NCBI GenBank assembly: GCA_937924505.1
Contig: CALDSR010000041.1
Span: forward strand, 94,752 to 158,751
Direction: 5' to 3'
Source: an uncultured Granulosicoccus sp.
Lineage (GTDB): Bacteria; Pseudomonadota; Gammaproteobacteria; Granulosicoccales; Granulosicoccaceae
DNA length: 64,000 nucleotides
The translations under genes and the position numbers were made by a program. Every line of letters starts with the position of its first letter. The stretch's first letter is position 1. The notes under the pieces were generated by a model. The model was not told the origin of the DNA. It made no database searches and saw only the letters and a program-made list of their open reading frames with translations. This document shows, in pieces, positions 1 through 9,507 of the stretch.

Positions 1-636
1 TGTAAATGTTTCGATACCTCCAATGCCGAGTTGAATGACGCCGAACATACCGTTGGTTTGCCACCCTTGATTACCGACAGCAAGTGGCGTAATGCCAGCT
101 TCGCGCAATTTCGGCGCGCTTGCCACAAATTCGTTCCAGTCATTCGGCGCATCAATACCAGCGGCCTTGTACGCATCAAGACTTGTCCACATCCACTGAA
201 AACTGTGAATGTTGACCGGTACACAGTAAATCTTGCCATCGAGCGTGCAACTTTCAAGCAAGCTTGAAGGACGCACCAGATCTGCCCAGCCTTCCTTTTC
301 GGCAAGTTCAGTCAGGTCCAGCATGAGCCCTTCCTCTACAAGCTCTTCAGCCTGACGTCCGTGATTCAATTGCGTGGCACCCATCGGCTGGCCACCCAGG
401 ATTCGACTGATGATAATCGGACGTGCCACACCACCAGAGCCTGCAATTGCGCCGTCAACCCAATTGTCTCCGCCTGCGTTGAACGCATCAGCAAAAACCT
501 TGACCGCTGCCGCTTCGCCACCGGATGTCCACCAGTGCGTGACTTCAAGATCAACCGCCTGCGCTGAAGCAGCCCCAAAGGTCAGCACACTGAAGGCACT
601 GGCAAGCGCTGTGTACCGAATAGATTTATTCATCAT
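1..636 (-). CDS. ABC transporter sugar-type solute-binding protein (3' end cut by window)
   Basis: Only the N-terminal ~212 residues are in the window; the frame is open at base 1. Two ATGs lie in tandem at 636 and 633. The protein opens with a Sec signal peptide (MMNKSIRYTALASAFSVLTF..., cleavage probably after ASAQA), followed by LEVTHWWTSGGEAAA, the usual start of the mature carbohydrate-binding extracellular solute-binding family (glucose/mannose type). It would deliver a sugar in the periplasm to a permease/ATPase pair expected outside the window. The family is clear from the HWWTSGGE and PVNIHS segments; the ligand is not. The iolG-iolB pair 32 kb away makes a polyol possible but gives no direct link. 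Confidence 0.85.
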   Translation of the reverse strand, partial: MMNKSIRYTALASAFSVLTFGAASAQAVDLEVTHWWTSGGEAAAVKVFADAFNAGGDNWVDGAIAGSGGVARPIIISRILGGQPMGATQLNHGRQAEELVEEGLMLDLTELAEKEGWADLVRPSSLLESCTLDGKIYCVPVNIHSFQWMWTSLDAYKAAGIDAPNDWNEFVASAPKLREAGITPLAVGNQGWQTNGMFGVIQLGIGGIETFT

Positions 637-807
637 CGAATTCTTCTCCAAGAATGTACGTTATTATCAAGAAGTACCGAGCATTGCCTCAGCGCCCCCA
701 CCGCCTTGATTATGCGGAACCGCCACGACGATGTCACTAATTATTTGGGGCGTGAATAAAAGTAAATTCGCGCGACTTCATATAATTCGAACAACGCGGA
801 GCAATGT

Positions 808-2664
808 TCAGGTGATCAATTCATCAGCGGCATCTGAGGTCAGAAAGGCACCGGACTGGCGCGACCAGAGTTGCGCGTAGAGCCCGTCACCGGCGGCCAG
901 TGCTTCATGACTACCCTCCTCGACCAACGCCCCGTCTTGCATGACGATCAAGCGGTCCATGGCCGCTATCGTGGACAAGCGGTGCGCTATGGCGATCACG
1001 GTTTTACCGGTCATCAGCGCACCCAGATTCTCTTGAATGGCCGCTTCCACCTCACTGTCGAGTGCCGAGGTCGCTTCGTCGAGAACGAGAATCGGCGCGT
1101 CTTTCAAGAACATGCGCGCAATCGCAATACGTTGCCGCTGCCCGCCAGAGAGCTTGACGCCACGTTCGCCAACTTGCGCGTCGTACGCACGGCGACCCGC
1201 CGAATCCTGTAACTGTTCAATGAACTCGTGAGCGTTGGCGCGTCTGGCCGCAGCGACAACGTCGTCCAACGTCGCACCTCGGCGACCGTACGCTATGTTG
1301 TCGAAGACTGACCGATGCAGAAGCGAAGTATCTTGTGTTACGACACCAATATGTCGGCGCAAGGTCTCCTGCTGCACATCGCGAACATCCGCGCCATCGA
1401 CAAGGATGCGACCTTCTTCGACATCGTAGAGCCTGAGCAGGAGATTGGTCAGTGTTGTCTTGCCAGCACCCGAGCGGCCCACCAGGCCGATCTTCTCCCC
1501 GGCTTCGATGGCAAGGTTCAGATTCTCGATCGCACCTTTGGCGCGCCCGTAGTGAAAACGTACATTTTCAAATTCGATTTTGCCGGTCGGTACCTCCAAC
1601 GGCACCGCACCAGGTTTGTCAAGTACCTGCTTTTTTTTCGATAGCATGTTCATGCCGTCATAGATAACACCGATACTTTCAAACAATCCTGACAGTTCCC
1701 ACATGACCCAATGCGACATGCCTTCCATGCGCAACACTAGTCCTACGGCCACGGCGATCGAGCCTATGGACACATGCCCACCCGACCAAAGCGCAATACC
1801 GGCGGCTCCGACAGAAAACAACAACAGCGCGTTGATCAAGCTCAAGAAAAAATTGAGACCCGTCACCAGACGAAACTGCGGATAGACGGTTGCGAGAAAA
1901 CCTCGCATGCTGTCACGGGCATATTCGGCCTCATTCCCGGCGTGGGCAAAAAGCTTGACGGTCATGATGTTGGTGTAACTGTCAACCACGCGCCCCGTCA
2001 TCTCGGAGCGTTGATCCGCCTGTCGACGTGACACATCTTTCAGGCGCGGGAGAAAATAACGCAGCAAGGTAATGTACAGAATCAGCCAGATCAGAAACGG
2101 CAACATCATGTACAAACTGAAGGATGAGACAAGTACCATCGCACCGAAAAAATACACCGACACATAGACCATCACGTCAAGTGCCTTTAGTGAAACATCA
2201 CGAATGGCAAGCGACGTCTGCATGACTTTGGTCGCTACGCGGCCGGCAAATTCATCTTGATAAAACGAATAACTTTGGCCCAACATCCACTGATGGGCTT
2301 TCCAGCGAATCGTCATGACGAAATTGCCAAAGATGGTCTGATGCAACAACAGGGAATGCAGAAATCCGGCGAGCGGTAACAGCACCAGAATGACCCCTGA
2401 AATCATCCACAGTGATCGCCCTTCTTCGGTGAAAAAATTTCGCGGATCACGGGCGCCCAACCAATCAACCAGGTTGCCAAGAAAGCCGAAAATACTGATT
2501 TCAAGTACCGAAATGATGCCGGACAACAGGGCCATCATGAGGAGGTAAGGCCAGGAACCGCGCACGTAGAACCACAAGAACGGCATCAGACGTCCAGGTG
2601 GTTGCTCATCGGCGGCGTCCGGGAACGGTTCGATCAGCCCTTCAAAGAAATCCAGTAGTTTCAC
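808..2664 (-). CDS. ABC exporter, fused permease and ATPase (MsbA/lipid A exporter-like)
   Basis: A 618-residue half-transporter of the MsbA/McjD layout. Residues ~1-340 hold about six membrane helices. The C-terminal ATPase has Walker A (GLVGRSGAGKTT), signature LSGGQRQRIAIAR, Walker B ILVLDEATSALD and the H-loop AIAHRLSTI, so it should be active as a homodimer. Such proteins export lipids, peptides or drugs across the inner membrane; the substrate cannot be read here. The start is GTG at 2664, 18 bases after the stop of the AhpD-like gene, so the two are probably co-transcribed. The first in-frame ATG (residue 27) would cut the N-terminal cytoplasmic segment. The ribosome binding site is weak. 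Confidence 0.88.
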   Translation of the reverse strand: MKLLDFFEGLIEPFPDAADEQPPGRLMPFLWFYVRGSWPYLLMMALLSGIISVLEISIFGFLGNLVDWLGARDPRNFFTEEGRSLWMISGVILVLLPLAGFLHSLLLHQTIFGNFVMTIRWKAHQWMLGQSYSFYQDEFAGRVATKVMQTSLAIRDVSLKALDVMVYVSVYFFGAMVLVSSFSLYMMLPFLIWLILYITLLRYFLPRLKDVSRRQADQRSEMTGRVVDSYTNIMTVKLFAHAGNEAEYARDSMRGFLATVYPQFRLVTGLNFFLSLINALLLFSVGAAGIALWSGGHVSIGSIAVAVGLVLRMEGMSHWVMWELSGLFESIGVIYDGMNMLSKKKQVLDKPGAVPLEVPTGKIEFENVRFHYGRAKGAIENLNLAIEAGEKIGLVGRSGAGKTTLTNLLLRLYDVEEGRILVDGADVRDVQQETLRRHIGVVTQDTSLLHRSVFDNIAYGRRGATLDDVVAAARRANAHEFIEQLQDSAGRRAYDAQVGERGVKLSGGQRQRIAIARMFLKDAPILVLDEATSALDSEVEAAIQENLGALMTGKTVIAIAHRLSTIAAMDRLIVMQDGALVEEGSHEALAAGDGLYAQLWSRQSGAFLTSDAADELIT

Positions 2665-2682
2665 GTTTGCGGCAAGCCAAGG

Positions 2683-3225
2683 CTAACCATCAATTGACGG
2701 CGCAGGAGACAACGGTGACAGTGTATCGTTGATGTGATTGGTGATGTTGGTAAAGAAAATCGTGCTGGCCGCCATGGTCACATCGACCAGATTTTCATCG
2801 CTCAAACCGGCACTACGGGCAGCGGCCAATTGCTCGTTCGACAAAGGACCTGGTTTGGCAAAAAAAGCCTCAAGCAGATTGATAATGGCATCGATGCGAT
2901 CATCGCCCACCGCTTTTCCCGCTCGAAGCAGCAGCTGTTTGTCTTTTTCAAGACCAGCGGCATCCGCTTTCATCGTGTGCACTGACAAACAGAATTCGCA
3001 GGCATTACGCTGGCTGACAAATAGCTTGATCGCTTCAATTTCACGACTCGACAGGGACCCATCACGCACCGCCGCCTCCATACCCAGATAAGCGCGAATG
3101 GCGGGTTCGCTGTTGGCGAATTCAAGATAAACACTGGCAAGGCGCCCTTTCATGCGGACAGCTTCAAGCGACCTTAGCGTCTCAGCGTCCAGGGACGCCT
3201 CATTGCGGGTTTCTAGTCGGGACAC
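2683..3225 (-). CDS. Carboxymuconolactone decarboxylase / AhpD-like protein
   Basis: A 180-residue all-helical protein with the motif CEFCLSVHT (Cys76, Cys79, His83). This is the CxxC...H redox centre of the AhpD/CMD family, which reduces peroxides or acts as a thiol-disulfide partner. It is cytoplasmic, with no signal peptide. The start is GTG at 3225; no in-frame ATG fits better. It is the first gene of a two-gene unit with the ABC exporter and is divergent from plsB across only 47 bases. The family call is firm. Its physiological substrate, and whether it is a peroxidase at all, are unknown. Confidence 0.85.
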   Translation of the reverse strand: MSRLETRNEASLDAETLRSLEAVRMKGRLASVYLEFANSEPAIRAYLGMEAAVRDGSLSSREIEAIKLFVSQRNACEFCLSVHTMKADAAGLEKDKQLLLRAGKAVGDDRIDAIINLLEAFFAKPGPLSNEQLAAARSAGLSDENLVDVTMAASTIFFTNITNHINDTLSPLSPAPSIDG

Positions 3226-3272
3226 GGTATGATGCTCACTATGGTGACAAGTCCAAATTATGCCTGAAGACC

Positions 3273-5732
3273 GTGTTCACGCTTCTGCATAACGCACTAT
3301 ACCGCGTGCTTCGGCTGTGGGTAAAACCCGACGTGCTGCCGACGACACCCGCAATTCTGATCAATCCCGACGTACCGCTGATCTATGTACTCGAAGTCGG
3401 TGGTGCCGCGGACTACAGCGCGTTGCGTATCATCTGTGAGCAGCAGAATCTTCCACCACCAAACGAAGATTTTGTCTTTGGCGATGCGCGGGAGAACACC
3501 CGTCTAGTGGTTCTGCAACAACGCCTCGGATTGGTGTTTCGTCGCCATCGCCTGGTCTCTTCGGAACGACTCGCGCGTCTCGTCGACGCAGGGCTTGCCA
3601 CTGATCAGGAATTGCAGATTGTGCCTGTCGCCGTCTACTGGGGACGTGCACCTGAAAAAGAATCCTCCTTCTGGCGTTTGTGGTTTACCGAGAACTGGCA
3701 ACTTGCCGGGCGTACGCGGAAATTGTTCACAACGATCATCCACGGACGACGAACTCTTTTGAGTTTCAGCGAACCACTGTCGTTCATCACATTGAAGTCT
3801 TCGGGTGAAACATCAAGCGTCCTGCAGCGAAAGCTGGGGCGTATCCTGCGCGTGCATTTCCGCCAACGACGTATCGCAAGCCTCGGCCCGGACCAATCAC
3901 ACCGGCGCATGCTGGTTGGTCATGTCGTCAACGACCCGGCTGTACGCAAGAGCATAGAGACGCTAGCCAAAACCGAGGGCAAATCAATTGAACGCTATCA
4001 GGCACAGGCCAGATATTATGCCAATGAAGTCGCCGCCGATGTGTCATACCCCACGATACGCATCCTTGATCACCTGTTGACTCGCTTGTGGAACGAACTG
4101 TACGACGGTGTTGAACTGACCGGCATCGAGCGCCTGAAGCGCGTTGCCGACGGGCGCGAGATTGTCTATGTGCCCTGTCATCGCAGTCACATAGATTATC
4201 TGTTGCTGTCTTTTATATTGTTCAAACAGGGATTTTCATTACCGCATATCGCAGCTGGAATAAACCTTAATCTACCCGTTGTGGGCGGTCTGTTGCGGCG
4301 TGGCGGCGCCTTCTTCCTGCGTCGAAGTTTTGCGGGGAAGCCCTTGTACGCCAGCGTCTTTAATGCCTATCTGAAAGAGATTCTGCAACGCGGTCACGCG
4401 CTGGAGTACTTTATCGAAGGTGGCCGCAGCCGTAGCGGCCGTCTTTTGCCGCCCAAGGGTGGCATGCTAGCCATGACGGTTCATGCCTATTTGCGTGAAC
4501 CAAGAACGCCGGTCGTGTTCGTACCCGTGTACTTTGGCTACGAACGTTTGCTTGAAGGCCGTGCTTTTACCAGTGAACTCGCTGGTGGCAAAAAAAAGAA
4601 GGAATCCATCTTTGGCCTGATCAAGTCGCTGCGCACCTTGCGCGAAAACTACGGCCGTGTGTATGTCAATGTCGGCGAAGTCATCGATCTCAACAAGCTT
4701 CTGAACAAGCACAACCAACAATGGCGTGAAAAGCCCGTTGACGAACAGCGCCCGACCTGGTTAAAGCCCGTGATTGACGATCTAGGTGACACGATCATGC
4801 GCAATATCAATGAAGCCGCCTGCGTGACGCCAATCAGTCTCTTGTCCACCGCCATGCTAGCGACGCCGCGCGGCAAAATTTCACGCCATGAATTGATCCA
4901 ACAAATTGAACTCTTTTACGATCTTCTAAAAGACGCTCACGCAAATTCTCCTGTTGTGATACCGCCGATTATTGCAAGTGATGTCATCGAACATGGCGTG
5001 CAATTGAAATTCATTGCGATGGAAACCGATAACGTAGGTTCGCTCATCGTCATTCGCCTGGGACAAGCCGCACCGCTGACCTACTTTCGAAACAACATCC
5101 TGCACTTGCTGACCCTGCCCTCATTGATAGCCTCGGCGTTTACGCATCAGCCCACTCGCAGCGATGATGTCGTATTCAAGCTGGTATCAATTACCCATGC
5201 TTTTTTGCAAAACGAACTATTCTCGGAACCTGAGCTGACACGCGCACAGTTCGACCAATGCCTTGAAGCACTGACCAAGGCTGGCATGCTCAGACGCGAG
5301 GGGGATAATTGGCGTCGAGCACCAGCGGGGAGTATGGGGGCGGTGACATTGATGCGTCTTGCGCAAGTGGTCACGCCCGGGCTTGAAAGAGACTATTTGC
5401 TCCTATCATTACTGTCGCGTGCCGCCGAAGGTGGCATCAGCTTTGAGGAATTGAGCACCCGCTGCCAGATGAGCGCTCAACGTTTGGCCAGTATTACCGG
5501 ACGTGACGCTGCTGATCTATATGACAAACATCTGCTGGGCAATTTCATCAATTCACTTGAAGCTGCAGGCTTTTTACATCGCGATGGTGACCAACTCTCA
5601 GCGACCGCCCGGATGCAGACCATGGAGAGCGATATTAGACTTCTGGTCGGTGAACGTATCCGGCACGCAATCCTCAATACATCGCTCGCCGTCACCGAAA
5701 CACGGTCCCAAAGGTTAGATCCCGATACTTGA
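3273..5732 (+). CDS. plsB: Glycerol-3-phosphate 1-O-acyltransferase PlsB
   Basis: An 819-residue protein, the usual PlsB length. It transfers an acyl chain to the sn-1 position of glycerol-3-phosphate, the first step of phospholipid synthesis, at the inner membrane. The catalytic HX4D motif is HRSHID at residues 303-308. Downstream are the GGAFFLRRSF glycerol-phosphate-binding block, the FIEGGRSRSGR block and VPVYFGYE, in normal PlsB order. The start is GTG at 3273 because there is no upstream in-frame ATG or GTG before a stop. The gene stands alone, divergent from the AhpD-like gene, with an outer-membrane protein gene 83 bases downstream. Confidence 0.96.
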   Translation: MFTLLHNALYRVLRLWVKPDVLPTTPAILINPDVPLIYVLEVGGAADYSALRIICEQQNLPPPNEDFVFGDARENTRLVVLQQRLGLVFRRHRLVSSERLARLVDAGLATDQELQIVPVAVYWGRAPEKESSFWRLWFTENWQLAGRTRKLFTTIIHGRRTLLSFSEPLSFITLKSSGETSSVLQRKLGRILRVHFRQRRIASLGPDQSHRRMLVGHVVNDPAVRKSIETLAKTEGKSIERYQAQARYYANEVAADVSYPTIRILDHLLTRLWNELYDGVELTGIERLKRVADGREIVYVPCHRSHIDYLLLSFILFKQGFSLPHIAAGINLNLPVVGGLLRRGGAFFLRRSFAGKPLYASVFNAYLKEILQRGHALEYFIEGGRSRSGRLLPPKGGMLAMTVHAYLREPRTPVVFVPVYFGYERLLEGRAFTSELAGGKKKKESIFGLIKSLRTLRENYGRVYVNVGEVIDLNKLLNKHNQQWREKPVDEQRPTWLKPVIDDLGDTIMRNINEAACVTPISLLSTAMLATPRGKISRHELIQQIELFYDLLKDAHANSPVVIPPIIASDVIEHGVQLKFIAMETDNVGSLIVIRLGQAAPLTYFRNNILHLLTLPSLIASAFTHQPTRSDDVVFKLVSITHAFLQNELFSEPELTRAQFDQCLEALTKAGMLRREGDNWRRAPAGSMGAVTLMRLAQVVTPGLERDYLLLSLLSRAAEGGISFEELSTRCQMSAQRLASITGRDAADLYDKHLLGNFINSLEAAGFLHRDGDQLSATARMQTMESDIRLLVGERIRHAILNTSLAVTETRSQRLDPDT

Positions 5733-5815
5733 CCGTCGCACGCGCGTGGCGGCGGTATGATATGTGCACTATTCAGCAGACTACCAACCTGCTGTTATCC
5801 GGACCTGAGGTTTCA

Positions 5816-7141
5816 ATGTCCCTATTCAAGCACACAGCCACCGCTGCGATTGCCCTTCTGGCGGCTATCTTCGGAACCCAGTCATACGCCGCAGACGCCC
5901 GATCTATCGCCCTTGGTGGCTCTGCTATCGCAAACGGCCTGGGTGTCCATGGGGCCATGGAAAACCCCGCGGCACTTGCCCGTCTGAAACGCGATGGGCA
6001 CAAATACCATTTCCGCTTTGGCATAACCGGCGAAGCCCGTGATGAAGCCGGTGCGGTCGACATCTTTACCGAAGATGACAACAATAACGTGTTGAGCGAT
6101 ATCGAACGAGAAATCGATATTCTCAGCAATAGCCCGATCACCTGCAACCCACTTGATCTCGATCCGACTCAAGTTTGCCTGACGGGTACTCAGCCCGTGG
6201 CTGATCTGTCTGCTCGATTGCTCGATATCATTGATCGGTTTGACAACAACTCCGGCAGTGCCACCGTAGCGATCAATATAGGCGCTGCATTGACAGGTAC
6301 ATCTATCCCGGTCGCCGTTAATTTTCGTGCTGCGGGAACCGGCTTTGTCACCCCGGAGATATCGGATTCAGATAGAGCTTATATCAGTGAGTTCGAGAGT
6401 CTTTTGAATGATGATCAGTTGCTGCTCAGCGAAGCAATCGGCAGTAGCTTTCTGCAAACAAATGCATTTGGTTTGCCGCTGAATGTCACTCAGCCTGAAG
6501 ACATTCTGACGTCGACCGGTGAGTTGCATGTGCTGACGCGAAACGAGTTCAGCGTCAATCTCGCAAGAAGTTTCGCCATCGCAGGATTTACTATCGATGC
6601 CGGCATCACCCCAAAATTCTCATCCATCACTACCAACAATCTGGTTGTGACCGCCAGCGAGGAATTTTTAAGTACTGGATCTACTGCGGCAGATCGATAT
6701 GATGACAGCGAGCTGGATGATACTTCGTTCACTTTTGATGTCGGTGGTTCGACACAACTTGTAAATCTGCCAATTCGCGTAGCGGCAGTGTTGCGCAATG
6801 TCATCCCTGAGTCGATCACCGATGACAGTGGCTTTGAATTTGAAACAGAGCCACAGCTCATTGTCGGTGCCCATATGCAAAAAGGTATCGCAAGCTTGAC
6901 CGCCGACCTGGCGTTAAACGAAGCAAAGGTCGATAATCTTGAAACGCAACGACTCGCCATTGGCGTTGAGTTCGGCTCTCCCTTTCTCGCGCTGCGTGCC
7001 GGAATCAATCACGACGCAGCACGTGACTACGAGGCCACGTCATTCAGCCTTGGTGCGGGCCTCGGGCCCGTGCAGTTCGGTGCCAGTTTGACCAGCATCG
7101 AGTCTATCGAAGCGGGCCTTCAGCTTTCCTACAGTTTCTGA
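5816..7141 (+). CDS. TraF-like outer-membrane beta-barrel protein
   Basis: A 441-residue exported protein. The signal peptide (MSLFKHTATAAIALLAAIFGTQSYA) is followed by ARSIALGGSAIANGLGVHGAMENPAAL, typical of the TraF_2/UPF0164-like barrel family, where a short Gly/Ala-rich N-terminus plugs a FadL-like barrel. The C-terminus ends in a beta strand with terminal Phe (LQLSYSF), the usual outer-membrane assembly signal. I place the start at ATG 5816 because it has a GAGG Shine-Dalgarno and begins the signal peptide; the longer frame from TTG 5731 lacks both. Despite the family name there are no other conjugation genes here, so a conjugation role is unlikely. Its cargo or role is unknown. Confidence 0.82.
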   Translation: MSLFKHTATAAIALLAAIFGTQSYAADARSIALGGSAIANGLGVHGAMENPAALARLKRDGHKYHFRFGITGEARDEAGAVDIFTEDDNNNVLSDIEREIDILSNSPITCNPLDLDPTQVCLTGTQPVADLSARLLDIIDRFDNNSGSATVAINIGAALTGTSIPVAVNFRAAGTGFVTPEISDSDRAYISEFESLLNDDQLLLSEAIGSSFLQTNAFGLPLNVTQPEDILTSTGELHVLTRNEFSVNLARSFAIAGFTIDAGITPKFSSITTNNLVVTASEEFLSTGSTAADRYDDSELDDTSFTFDVGGSTQLVNLPIRVAAVLRNVIPESITDDSGFEFETEPQLIVGAHMQKGIASLTADLALNEAKVDNLETQRLAIGVEFGSPFLALRAGINHDAARDYEATSFSLGAGLGPVQFGASLTSIESIEAGLQLSYSF

Positions 7142-7146
7142 GTTGG

Positions 7147-7890
7147 CTAAAGCCCTCGCAGCGGCCGGCGCTGGGTCGCTCGCGCCTGCCTTTGTGCGGA
7201 GGCGGACAGGTCGCTCAGTTCCAGATGCCGCGACCAATCACGTGCCCTCAGACCTTGTTGACTGAATACCCCTATGGCGTTTTCATAACTTGGCAGGGTC
7301 CAACGGTAGCCATATCGAAACCCGACATCGGCAAACGTTGATGTAGCCCTTTTCAACTGCCGAGCGTCGACGCTGTTGACAATCAATAAGCCACTTTCGT
7401 CGAGGTGAAGTCGAAGCAGGTCAAGCCATTCTGCGCTAAGGGGTGCCGCCCGCACCGGCTCACCCTGCTCATGGCCAAACAAATCATCAATGATCAGGTC
7501 AAAGGGTTCACCGGCATATCGTGAGGTCCAGGCAATGGCATCGCCATGCACAAGCTCCGCACGTTCATCATCGACATCGAACCATCGCTGAGCAATGTCA
7601 ATATGCATGGCATCTATTTCCACTGCTGTCAGGCAATCAAAGGGGACCAGGGAAGACAACTGTTGAATAACAGCACCGCCACCCAGCCCCAACAGCAGGA
7701 TGCGCTTCGTCAGCTCCGGTTGACGATACAGAACCGGCAGGCTCAAACAATCCCAGATACCACCGTTGAAAGGTTTGTCAGGGTTCCACTGACTATGAAA
7801 AACGCCATTGCTGTACAACCGTATCGTGGCACCATGTGAACGAACGCTGTACGAAGTTCCACCGACGTTGGCTTCCCAAAGGACCGGCAA
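7147..7890 (-). CDS. Spermidine synthase-like SAM-binding protein
   Basis: A 247-residue class I methyltransferase fold of the spermidine synthase type. The nucleotide-binding motif is RILLLGLGGGAVIQQL. The acidic strand is TAVEID, then ELVHGDAIAW, and FDLIIDDLFGHE sits where polyamine synthases carry the catalytic Asp. The N-terminal tetramerisation domain seen in SpeE is short. Many such proteins next to no polyamine genes are methyltransferase-like with unknown substrate, so aminopropyl transfer is not assured. The start is TTG at 7890 and no nearby ATG exists. The gene is tail-to-tail with the TraF-like gene, with five bases between stops. Confidence 0.72.
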   Translation of the reverse strand: MPVLWEANVGGTSYSVRSHGATIRLYSNGVFHSQWNPDKPFNGGIWDCLSLPVLYRQPELTKRILLLGLGGGAVIQQLSSLVPFDCLTAVEIDAMHIDIAQRWFDVDDERAELVHGDAIAWTSRYAGEPFDLIIDDLFGHEQGEPVRAAPLSAEWLDLLRLHLDESGLLIVNSVDARQLKRATSTFADVGFRYGYRWTLPSYENAIGVFSQQGLRARDWSRHLELSDLSASAQRQARATQRRPLRGL

Positions 7891-8009
7891 GTTTTAATCC
7901 CCGTTGTATGTGCAATCATCGTCGATTCGAAATATTCTGGCGCGATGGACCGCCGAGGGGAATGCTACCGTATATTCAAAAATCCATTGGCAAGTAAACG
8001 AGACAGGCG

Positions 8010-9428
8010 TTACTGGCGGCGTTTCTCTTGTGCCCAGGCATGCCGATCTACATCCTGCAATTCCGTACTCAATTCAAGCCTTCTGGGTCGCTGTGCTGTA
8101 CGCGGTGACAAGCCGTCGGCCTGAATTTCGACCACGGGCGTCGCCCGAAGATCTCGCTCGGTACACCAACCGTTGCCCGGCGTCATGTCATCACCGTTTC
8201 CCTGCTGCGCGGCAATAAATTGATCCAGTTCTTCACTGGAGCCAAACATGCCTTCCAGCACCGTTTTGGCACGGCTCAGCACCACCGGATCGGAGAATCG
8301 ATTACGTGTGCCCCAGCCAACGAGGTAGTCATTACAAAATGCATTATCAGGATCATCCGGTATGTCGACAAATCCCGCAGCGACATCAATATCAAACACC
8401 GCCTTCATCATGGCAGTTTCAACAAGCGTCGCCAGATCTTCGCGGATCGTACTGTAACTATAGAATTTCGCTGCACCGTCATTCGCAAACTCGGCACCGA
8501 CAACATCAGCCGTCATCGTTTTCTCACTGTCTGTCGCATCGTTACCAAAAAATCTGACACCCGCCAGACCATCCAGAACGGAGGAATTCAAGGGCTGGCC
8601 TGCTACCAGTTGTGCGGACAACCGAAAGTCTGCCAACTGATCCAAGGCAGCACTCGGGATCTGACTGCGGTCAAGAAAGGGCACCGCGGTGCGTGGCAGG
8701 AAATCATTCGCATGCGCAAGCTCGTGGTACAACAAACGCAAGGTAGGGATACGAATTTCTTCCAGGGTTCGTGTCTCGTCATTGACCAGATCGAAGGTTG
8801 TACGGACGAGGTTTCCATTCTGCATCCGAGCTTGAAAATACTTGAATTGCAATTCATTGCCAAAGCCCGAACGAAAATCCTCTTCCAGGGACACGGTCAG
8901 TTTCTCGTCGACGGACATCCACAGATAGACCGGATCAAGTTGAATACCACCTGTCCCTCCCCAGTAATTGGACGGTCGGACAGTGCTACCGATAAGAATA
9001 CTGGTCACAGATCCAAACATTCGGACCAGTGAGTCGTCGCTGGACTGCAGCAAGGTTTCAAAACGCTCCCCCATCCAGTCATGCGTAACCAGCACACGAC
9101 TCATGACATCGTCAACGCTGGGCTCGGAGGCATCCTGAACAAGGAAAGGCAACACATCAAGCGAGCAAGCCTCTGTGAAGCTGTCGATCAAGGCACAGCT
9201 TGCAAGTACGTTTGAATATCGACTATCACGTACATAGGGGTAGACGCCGTCGAGCCCAATAACATCGCGCTGCGCATTCAGTTCATCGATCGGCGTACTT
9301 GGCATTTCCGGCAGCGCAGTTGGATCATCGGATGCAGGTCCGTCGCCACCAGAGCCACCGCCGCAAGCCACCAACAACAAGGCGCCGGCAAGCACCAGGA
9401 CCGGCCGCAATTTTACCTGTAGTGACAT
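8010..9428 (-). CDS. Lipoprotein with HEXXH zinc-protease motif
   Basis: A 472-residue lipoprotein. The signal peptide MSLQVKLRPVLVLAGALLLVAC ends in a lipobox with Cys22, followed by a GGGSGGDG linker. LLYHELAHANDFLP at about residues 232-245 contains HELAH, the HEXXH zinc ligand and catalytic pair of gluzincin-type metallopeptidases. I do not recognise the rest. I choose ATG 9428 because it begins the signal peptide; the longer frame to 9464 adds 12 unlikely residues. It lies 79 bases downstream of the OmpA-type gene on the same strand, probably one transcription unit with the surface cassette. Protease activity is inferred from the motif alone. Confidence 0.72.
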   Translation of the reverse strand: MSLQVKLRPVLVLAGALLLVACGGGSGGDGPASDDPTALPEMPSTPIDELNAQRDVIGLDGVYPYVRDSRYSNVLASCALIDSFTEACSLDVLPFLVQDASEPSVDDVMSRVLVTHDWMGERFETLLQSSDDSLVRMFGSVTSILIGSTVRPSNYWGGTGGIQLDPVYLWMSVDEKLTVSLEEDFRSGFGNELQFKYFQARMQNGNLVRTTFDLVNDETRTLEEIRIPTLRLLYHELAHANDFLPRTAVPFLDRSQIPSAALDQLADFRLSAQLVAGQPLNSSVLDGLAGVRFFGNDATDSEKTMTADVVGAEFANDGAAKFYSYSTIREDLATLVETAMMKAVFDIDVAAGFVDIPDDPDNAFCNDYLVGWGTRNRFSDPVVLSRAKTVLEGMFGSSEELDQFIAAQQGNGDDMTPGNGWCTERDLRATPVVEIQADGLSPRTAQRPRRLELSTELQDVDRHAWAQEKRRQ

Positions 9429-9507
9429 CTTTCGGCCTTCTAAAACGGTCCAAGCCATATCCATTGAAAATCTTTCATCTGCGACGGGTACACGCCAGAA
9501 GCTTACC

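Noticed and set aside
6490..7008. Minus-strand frame of 172 codons
   Set aside because: Shadow of the TraF-like gene; Ser/Arg-rich composition and no domain.
5816..7141. Conjugative transfer locus suggested by the TraF-like gene
   Set aside because: No other transfer, relaxase or coupling genes nearby; the family is named after TraF but includes general outer-membrane proteins.
8220..9032. Plus-strand frame of 270 codons
   Set aside because: Antisense to the HEXXH lipoprotein; no motif and unlikely composition.
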